This document shows positions 32,951 through 36,942 of a DNA stretch of 36,942 nt, one piece after another. The DNA lies in IMG/VR virus record IMGVR_UViG_3300032265_001954, positions 1 to 36,942 of that record. One strand, given 5' to 3'. Within the stretch, counting starts at the first letter, position 1. The number at the start of each line of letters is the position of its first letter. The position numbers and the translations under genes are program-made. The notes beneath the pieces were generated by a model, which worked only from the letters and a program-made list of their open reading frames with translations, was not told where the DNA came from and did no database searches. This DNA is from a virus.

Positions 32951-33245
32951 GATCAAGCAGAATCTTGACAAGCGCGGCAAAGGACAGGGTATCCGCATCG
33001 GCGTTAGGACCACAGGATGCAGTGGGTTAGCATATACATTGGAATATGTAGACAACTATATAGCCGAGGAGGGTGTAATCAATTATGCTCAAAATGACTT
33101 TGTTGTACTGGTGAGCCAAAAAGATGTGCCCTATCTAAATGGATTAACAATGGACTGGGTTCGAAATGGACTCAATGAAGGATTTGATTTTATTAATCCC
33201 AACGAACGCGACCGTTGTGGTTGCGGAGAAAGTTTTAGAATATAA
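32919..33245 (+). CDS. iscA: IscA-type A-type Fe-S carrier protein
   Basis: 108 residues. The A-type carrier Cys are Cys34 in [13 protein letters not shown] and Cys100/Cys102 in DRCGCGESF, all present. The family takes clusters from IscU to target apoproteins. The ATG lies inside the end of iscU, giving translational coupling. The sequence is closer to IscA ([15 protein letters not shown]) than to ErpA. Confidence 0.92.
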   Translation: MITVTNTAKLKIKQNLDKRGKGQGIRIGVRTTGCSGLAYTLEYVDNYIAEEGVINYAQNDFVVLVSQKDVPYLNGLTMDWVRNGLNEGFDFINPNERDRCGCGESFRI

Positions 33246-33247
33246 TT

Positions 33248-33577
33248 ATGGAAACAATAGTAATCACTGAATCGGCCAAGGCCAAAATAGACGATATTCT
33301 TGCTGAAGAAAATAACCCAAAAGTTGCCCTACGCACATTTGTACAAGGTGGTGGATGTAGTGGGTTTCAATATGGGTTTACCATTGACGAGCAACAGAAC
33401 GAAGATGACTTTGTTTTAGAAACTGGTAAGTTTCGAGTACTAGTGGACAGCATGAGTTATCAATATTTGGCAGGAGCTACTATTGACTACAAAGACGACA
33501 TCATGGGATCTAGCTTCACTATTAAAAATCCAATTGCTACATCTACCTGCGGATGCGGTAGTTCCTTTTCTGTGTAA
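33248..33577 (+). CDS. erpA: ErpA-like A-type Fe-S carrier protein
   Basis: 109 residues. Cys37 in [11 protein letters not shown] and Cys101/Cys103 in [10 protein letters not shown] are the cluster ligands. [30 protein letters not shown] is typical of ErpA. ErpA delivers [4Fe-4S] clusters, the kind radical SAM enzymes need. It begins two bases after iscA and ends the three-gene operon. Confidence 0.9.
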   Translation: METIVITESAKAKIDDILAEENNPKVALRTFVQGGGCSGFQYGFTIDEQQNEDDFVLETGKFRVLVDSMSYQYLAGATIDYKDDIMGSSFTIKNPIATSTCGCGSSFSV

Positions 33578-33598
33578 CATCTACACTGTTAGATTGGT

Positions 33599-33967
33599 AT
33601 GACTAAAAAGACATTTGATTGGAAGAAAGAAACAGTGCAGATGCTAGGTCGCTGGCAACCTTGGCATGCAGGTCATAGAGCATTGTTTGAGCGTGCTATT
33701 GTCAAAACAGGACAGGTATGTATCATGATTCGTGATTGCGAAGGGTGGAACGACAGCAATCCGTTTAAAAAAGAAGAAGTAGAAAACTTTATACATGCCG
33801 ATCTAAAAGAACAATACGAAGGACAATATGTGATATTGTTTGTCCCTAATATTACAAACATTACCTATGGTCGCAATGTTGGGTATGATATTGAGAAAGA
33901 AGTCTTCGATGATGATATCCATGCTATTTCGGCCACCGACATCAGACGATCTATGGGTCTTAAATGA
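33599..33967 (+). CDS. HxGH nucleotidyltransferase-like protein
   Basis: 122 residues. LGRWQPWHAGHRALF gives the HxGH-type motif (His23, His26) of the nucleotidyltransferase superfamily, and ISATDIRRSMG near the C-terminus is the second, ISST.(I)R-type, motif. The family includes NMN adenylyltransferase, phosphopantetheine adenylyltransferase and ATP sulfurylase. The protein is much shorter than ATP sulfurylase. It overlaps the kinase gene by four bases, so the two may act in one pathway. The substrate is undetermined. Confidence 0.65.
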   Translation: MTKKTFDWKKETVQMLGRWQPWHAGHRALFERAIVKTGQVCIMIRDCEGWNDSNPFKKEEVENFIHADLKEQYEGQYVILFVPNITNITYGRNVGYDIEKEVFDDDIHAISATDIRRSMGLK

Positions 33968-34392
33968 CTAAAAAGATACTAGTAATGGGCTTGCCCGGCT
34001 CGGGTAAAACTACCTTTAGTCAAGAGCTTGTTAAAAGATTAACATCGGTTAGTTGGTTCAATGCAGACTCTGTTCGAAAGCAGTTTAACGATTGGGATTT
34101 TAGCCCAGATGGAAGATTACGTCAGGCACAGCGTATGTGCAAACTGGCAGAAGACTCAAATACTGATTTTGCCATATGCGATTTTGTATGTCCCATAGAA
34201 GAACTGCGAGATATAATGAATGCCGACATTGTAGTTTGGATGGACACAATCAAAGAAGGCCGCTTTGAAGATACAAATCGGTTGTTTGTTCCTCCCAAAA
34301 AGTACGATTATAGAGTAACTGATTGGACAGATGTTTGGTTAAAAACCATAAATGATCTTGACTTTTACCAAAAATCTCTGTATAATAGTTAA
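33964..34392 (+). CDS. Adenylylsulfate kinase-like P-loop kinase
   Basis: 142 residues. ILVMGLPGSGKTTFSQEL is a perfect Walker A. SWFNADSVRKQFNDWDFSPDGRLRQAQRM corresponds to the APS kinase D..R...N.DL.FS...R.E..RR segment. The C-terminus has no similarity I can place. APS kinase makes PAPS, the sulfate donor of sulfotransferases. Other small-molecule kinases share the motif, so the substrate is uncertain. The stop is six bases after the -10 box of the ligase promoter. Confidence 0.6.
   Translation: MTKKILVMGLPGSGKTTFSQELVKRLTSVSWFNADSVRKQFNDWDFSPDGRLRQAQRMCKLAEDSNTDFAICDFVCPIEELRDIMNADIVVWMDTIKEGRFEDTNRLFVPPKKYDYRVTDWTDVWLKTINDLDFYQKSLYNS
34358..34386 (+). promoter_or_regulatory. Near-consensus sigma70 promoter for DNA ligase
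   Basis: TTGACT (34358-34363), 17-base spacer, TATAAT (34381-34386), one base from full consensus. It lies inside the end of the kinase gene. The predicted start is about 34393, 23 bases before ATG 34416, with AGGA at 34407-34410 as ribosome site. Confidence 0.75.
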
Positions 34393-34415
34393 ATCGCAAC
34401 AGAGACAGGACACAC

Positions 34416-35717
34416 ATGCAAAATATCATTCAAACCCTTGAATCCGATAACAGCCGACTTTTTAAAGAAGAAGTAGTACTTCAGCAGGCCCTACAGGATA
34501 ATTTAGAATTCTTTGAAGGGTGTCGTATGGCCTATGACCCTATGATTACCTTTGGTGTTAAAAAAGTCCCTATTTTTAGTGGCCCCGACGGACAAGGCCT
34601 GCCCTGGGCGGCATTCAAACAGTTGGCCTATAGTCTAGCCAAACGAGAACTTACAGGACATGATGCTCGCGATGCTATTGAGCTTGCCCTTTCTGCTTCA
34701 ACCCGAGAGCAATGGAACGATTGGTATCGTCGAATCTTAATCAAAGATCTCCGTTGTGGTATCAGCGAAACTACCGTTAACAAAATGCTACTCAAAGCCA
34801 ACAAGGCAGAATGGGTAGTCCCTCTGTTTGAGTGTATGTTGGCACACGACGGTGCTAAACATGAATCGAAGATTGTAGGTAAGAAACTACTCGAACCCAA
34901 ACTGGACGGTGTTCGTGTCATTACCATTATTAATGCAGACAATAAAACTGCTACCATGTATAGCCGCAATGGCAAGATACTGGAAAACTTTGGTCATATT
35001 ACCACTGCCATTGAAGCAAATATCAATTTGTTTGAACGCAGTATCGTGCTCGACGGCGAAATGGTTAGCTCTAGCTTCCAGGCATTGATGAAACAGGTGC
35101 ATCGTAAGAGTGATGTGCAAAGTGAAGACGCCCGACTGATGCTGTTTGACATCATGCCTTTGAGCGAATTCCAAGCAGGTAAAAGTGTGCTAGGACAAAA
35201 GCGCCGTAGTGCTCTGCTACGCTCAATGAAGCCTGTATTTGACAACATTGGTGGATTAGACATTATTCCACAAAAAGAAGTTGACCTAGATGAGTATGTA
35301 GGTGAACTCGAATTTAAACAATATAACAAAGATGCCATCGAAGCAGGCTTTGAAGGCATTATGGTTAAAGATGTTAACGCAGTCTACGAATGTAAGCGTA
35401 GCCGCAGTTGGCTCAAAATGAAACCCTTTATCGAAGTTAGCCTTACTGTACTGGAAACAGAAGAAGGCACAGGCAAGAATGTGGGCAAAATGGGCGCACT
35501 GGTCTGTGAAGGCGAAGAAGATGGTAAATTGATTAAGGTAAATGTAGGTTCTGGGTTCAGTGACCAGGACCGGGATGAGTTTTGGCAGTGCCGAGTTGAT
35601 GGGCAGGTAGTAGAAGTCCGTGCAGACGCTATTACTCAAAATCAAGACGGGACCTATAGCCTGCGCTTCCCTCGCTTCCTACGCTTCCGTGGGTTCACTG
35701 CTGGTGAAAAACTGTAA
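34416..35717 (+). CDS. ATP-dependent DNA ligase
   Basis: 433 residues. Motif I LLEPKLDGVRV with the adenylated Lys162; motif III LDGEMV; motif IV GFEGIMVKD; motif V SWLKMKP. The N-terminal 140 residues are the helical domain of phage ligases, and the C-terminal OB-fold contains NVGSGFSDQDRDEFW. It joins nicks in phage DNA during replication, as T4 gp30 does. It has its own sigma70-like promoter, which fits early expression. The IF-1 gene follows, with AAGGAG overlapping the ligase stop. Confidence 0.95.
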   Translation: MQNIIQTLESDNSRLFKEEVVLQQALQDNLEFFEGCRMAYDPMITFGVKKVPIFSGPDGQGLPWAAFKQLAYSLAKRELTGHDARDAIELALSASTREQWNDWYRRILIKDLRCGISETTVNKMLLKANKAEWVVPLFECMLAHDGAKHESKIVGKKLLEPKLDGVRVITIINADNKTATMYSRNGKILENFGHITTAIEANINLFERSIVLDGEMVSSSFQALMKQVHRKSDVQSEDARLMLFDIMPLSEFQAGKSVLGQKRRSALLRSMKPVFDNIGGLDIIPQKEVDLDEYVGELEFKQYNKDAIEAGFEGIMVKDVNAVYECKRSRSWLKMKPFIEVSLTVLETEEGTGKNVGKMGALVCEGEEDGKLIKVNVGSGFSDQDRDEFWQCRVDGQVVEVRADAITQNQDGTYSLRFPRFLRFRGFTAGEKL

Positions 35718-35732
35718 GGAGTTTATAAAGTC

Positions 35733-35951
35733 GTGTCAAAAGAAGGAATTATTTCCTCAGATGGTGTTGTACAAGAAGTATTACCCAATGCAATGTTTAG
35801 AATTAAATTAGAGCACGGACATGTTATACTAGGGCATGTCAGTGGTCGTATGAGACAGAACAAGATCCAAATTCTATTAGGCGATCGTGTTAAAATCGAA
35901 ATGTCGCCCTACGATCTAACCAAGGGTCGTATTGTCTACCGTGAAAAATAA
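35733..35951 (+). CDS. infA: Translation initiation factor IF-1
   Basis: 72 residues, exactly the bacterial IF-1 length, with a GTG start and an AAGGAG site at 35716-35721. [51 protein letters not shown] and KGRIVYR follow the S1/OB-fold pattern of Escherichia coli IF-1 closely. IF-1 binds the ribosomal A site and modulates initiation. Phage copies are rare. It is probably co-transcribed with ligase and is followed by a strong terminator. Confidence 0.93.
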   Translation: MSKEGIISSDGVVQEVLPNAMFRIKLEHGHVILGHVSGRMRQNKIQILLGDRVKIEMSPYDLTKGRIVYREK

Positions 35952-35956
35952 TCAAT

Positions 35957-35980
35957 AAAAAAGCCCCTTCCGGGGCTTTT
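35957..35980 (+). terminator. Bidirectional intrinsic terminator
   Basis: AAAAGCCCC, loop TTCC, GGGGCTTTT: a strong stem with an A-tract before and T-tract after. It stands between convergent infA (+) and the HNH gene (-), and can stop transcription from both sides. Confidence 0.88.
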
Positions 35981-35983
35981 GTC

Positions 35984-36493
35984 TTATCCTAAATAGTTTA
36001 TCCAGCTAGGATGTGCAACATTCCAGTCTAGTTTCTTGCGCTTGTCAACTAGTTGGAAGTAGCTGGGCTTATAGGGCTTGACCTTAGGAACAATCTTCTT
36101 GTTGTTACCCTTGTTGGCATTACATGGCCCGCAGGCAGTACAGCAGTTTTCCCATGTGGTCTTACCACCGTGACTTGTCGGTAACACATGATCTAGTGTA
36201 GATGTCTTGCGCAGGACATCATCGCCGCAGTATTGGCAAACATAGCCGTCACGAAGAAAGACATTTTGCTTGCTAAAACGCACGCCTGTCTTTTTCTTTT
36301 GGTATTCCTTCAAAATCATAACCGCAGGTACGGCTGTTTGCCACTTTTCACTGTGGACAATCCATTCATCGTACCATTCTAGCACCACAGCCTTGTCTGT
36401 AACAAGGTATCGTATGGCTTCTTCCCATGAAATTGTGCTCAGAGGAAGGTAGCTAACAGGGCTTGCGTCGGCATTTAGTATTAATGTCGCCAT
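35984..36493 (-). CDS. HNH endonuclease
   Basis: 169 residues. The HNH domain is FLRDGYVCQYCGDDVLRKTSTLDHVLPTSHGGKTTWENCCTACGPCNANKGN in the second half: catalytic DH, Asn and the final N..KG. Two CxxC pairs (CQYC and CGPC) bind a structural zinc. The N-terminal 60 residues (ILNADASPVSYLPLSTISWEEAI) are the usual leading part of this McrA-like phage/bacterial group. It may be a homing or a packaging/recombination nuclease. It is read against the direction of its neighbours from its own promoter. Confidence 0.88.
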   Translation of the reverse strand: MATLILNADASPVSYLPLSTISWEEAIRYLVTDKAVVLEWYDEWIVHSEKWQTAVPAVMILKEYQKKKTGVRFSKQNVFLRDGYVCQYCGDDVLRKTSTLDHVLPTSHGGKTTWENCCTACGPCNANKGNNKKIVPKVKPYKPSYFQLVDKRKKLDWNVAHPSWINYLG

Positions 36494-36513
36494 TTTTTTC
36501 TTTCTAGACTCAG

Positions 36514-36521
36514 TATTTATA
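36514..36521 (-). promoter_or_regulatory. TATAAATA late-promoter box for the HNH gene
   Basis: A perfect T4 late core on the reverse strand, 20 bases before ATG 36493. Unlike the other boxes it leaves room for a short leader with an A-rich purine run. Confidence 0.5.
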
Positions 36522-36570
36522 TGTGTAAAAATTGACCTAGTAAGTATAGCATATTTTTAACCAAAGAGCA

Positions 36571-36630
36571 ACTAAATACCGTATGAGCTTCGATCGATCA
36601 GGGTCTTACAAGGATAACCAATGTCAATAA
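36571..36630 (+). other. ACTAAATA box followed by a 15-codon mini-ORF
   Basis: ACTAAATA (36571-36578) stands four bases before ATG 36583, which opens a frame MSFDRSGSYKDNQCQ ending at TAA 36628-36630. The frame overlaps the start of the fibre gene at 36621. It may be a leader peptide coupled to the fibre gene, or chance. Confidence 0.3.
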
Positions 36631-36942
36631 ATTACATCAATACGGGTACTAGCCCTAATGCGGGCGATGGCGATAGCCTAAGAACAGCGTTCACTAAAAT
36701 TAATCAAAATTTTGGATACCTAAGCACATTGACAAATGGTGGAGGTGGCGGCGGAATGCCTGGCGGTGCTGGCCCCCAGGGCCCAACAGGCCCCCAGGGC
36801 CCAACAGGTGCCGCAAGTACAACCCCAGGCCCTACTGGCGCTATCGGCCCTACTGGCCCTGCAAGTACAGTGGCGGGCCCAGCCGGGCCACAAGGACCGA
36901 GCGGTCCAGCCGGATCTAATGGATTTTCTACAACTTCGACCC
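36621..36942 (+). CDS. Tail fibre / structural protein with collagen-like repeats (3' truncated by window)
   Basis: Starts at ATG 36621 with AAGGA seven bases before it, and is open to the window end (107 residues visible). SINYINTGTSPNAGDGDSLRTAFTKINQNF is an N-terminal motif common in structural proteins of T4-like marine phages (INxGT..N.G.GDSLR.AF.KIN.NF). After a Gly run there follows a Gly-X-Y region (GPQGPTGPQGPTG, GPTGAIGPTGPAS, GPAGPQGPSGPAG), as in phage collagen-like fibre shafts. Its overall size and receptor domain are beyond the window. Confidence 0.85.
   Translation, partial: MSINYINTGTSPNAGDGDSLRTAFTKINQNFGYLSTLTNGGGGGGMPGGAGPQGPTGPQGPTGAASTTPGPTGAIGPTGPASTVAGPAGPQGPSGPAGSNGFSTTST
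36772..36909 (+). repeat. Collagen-like Gly-X-Y coding repeats
   Basis: Short direct repeats such as CCCCAGGGCCCAACAGG occur twice in succession (36775-36807) and degenerate copies follow. They come from the Gly-Pro-Gln/Thr triplets of the fibre protein. Confidence 0.7.

Noticed and set aside
33578-33598. Small palindrome GTGTA...TACAC after erpA as a terminator
   Set aside because: The stem is only five bases and AT-rich, without a T-tract.
34628-35645. Several reverse-strand frames of 95-121 codons
   Set aside because: All are antisense to the DNA ligase, whose motifs are clear.
36772-36909. Short direct repeats that might suggest a CRISPR-like array
   Set aside because: They are in frame and encode Gly-X-Y triplets of a fibre protein; no unique spacers of even length.
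1-36942. tRNA or rRNA genes
   Set aside because: There is almost no noncoding space, and I saw no cloverleaf-like segment in the few gaps (1894-2024, 27411-27493, 32492-32566, 36494-36620).

Overview
The window reads as part of a large tailed-phage genome with T4-like (marine myovirus) character. It is AT-rich and nearly gapless, most genes overlap their neighbours by 1-30 bases, and almost all are on the + strand. Phage hallmarks are glycine-rich or collagen-like tail fibre genes (both window edges and 28666-29883), a T4 gp1-like dNMP kinase, an ATP-dependent DNA ligase, an HNH endonuclease, a SleB-type endolysin followed by a holin-like membrane protein, and TATAAATA-type late promoter motifs. 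The host cannot be named; IscU and IF-1 of proteobacterial style suggest a Gram-negative bacterium.

Layout: (1) 1-1970, the end of a tail fibre gene, a putative nucleotidyltransferase, a dNMP kinase and a scrap of another tail gene. (2) 2025-27410, an unusually rich accessory locus. It holds a repeat protein fused to a glycosyltransferase-like domain; five consecutive radical SAM enzymes with an N-terminal twitch/SPASM-like Cys domain; a sixth with the usual C-terminal Cys domain; two B12-binding-type radical SAM enzymes; four related proteins with a TEK/TEN motif (putative glycosyltransferases); a GDP-mannose 3,5-epimerase; a 2OG-Fe(II) oxygenase; a short DegT-type aminotransferase; five SGNH-like proteins; a methyltransferase; and a nucleotidyltransferase-cupin fusion. 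(3) 27494-31857, lysis genes, a Gly-rich tail adhesin with small companions, a cupin and a sixth SGNH-like protein. (4) 31844-36493, a sulfotransferase-like gene, an iscU-iscA-erpA Fe-S assembly operon, a nucleotidyltransferase plus APS-kinase-like pair, DNA ligase, translation initiation factor IF-1, a terminator and an HNH nuclease. (5) 36621-end, the start of a collagen-like tail fibre gene.

How it may fit together (inference): region 2 looks like a dedicated pathway for building or modifying a glycan or peptide, perhaps on virion fibres or the host surface. Eight [4Fe-4S] radical SAM enzymes plus an Fe(II) oxygenase would create demand for iron-sulfur clusters, and the phage's own IscU/IscA/ErpA could help supply them. 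Two gene sets appear to use different expression signals. Lysis and ligase genes carry sigma70-like promoters with Shine-Dalgarno sites. Several other genes have an (N)ATAAATA box only 4-7 bases before the ATG, which predicts leaderless late transcripts.
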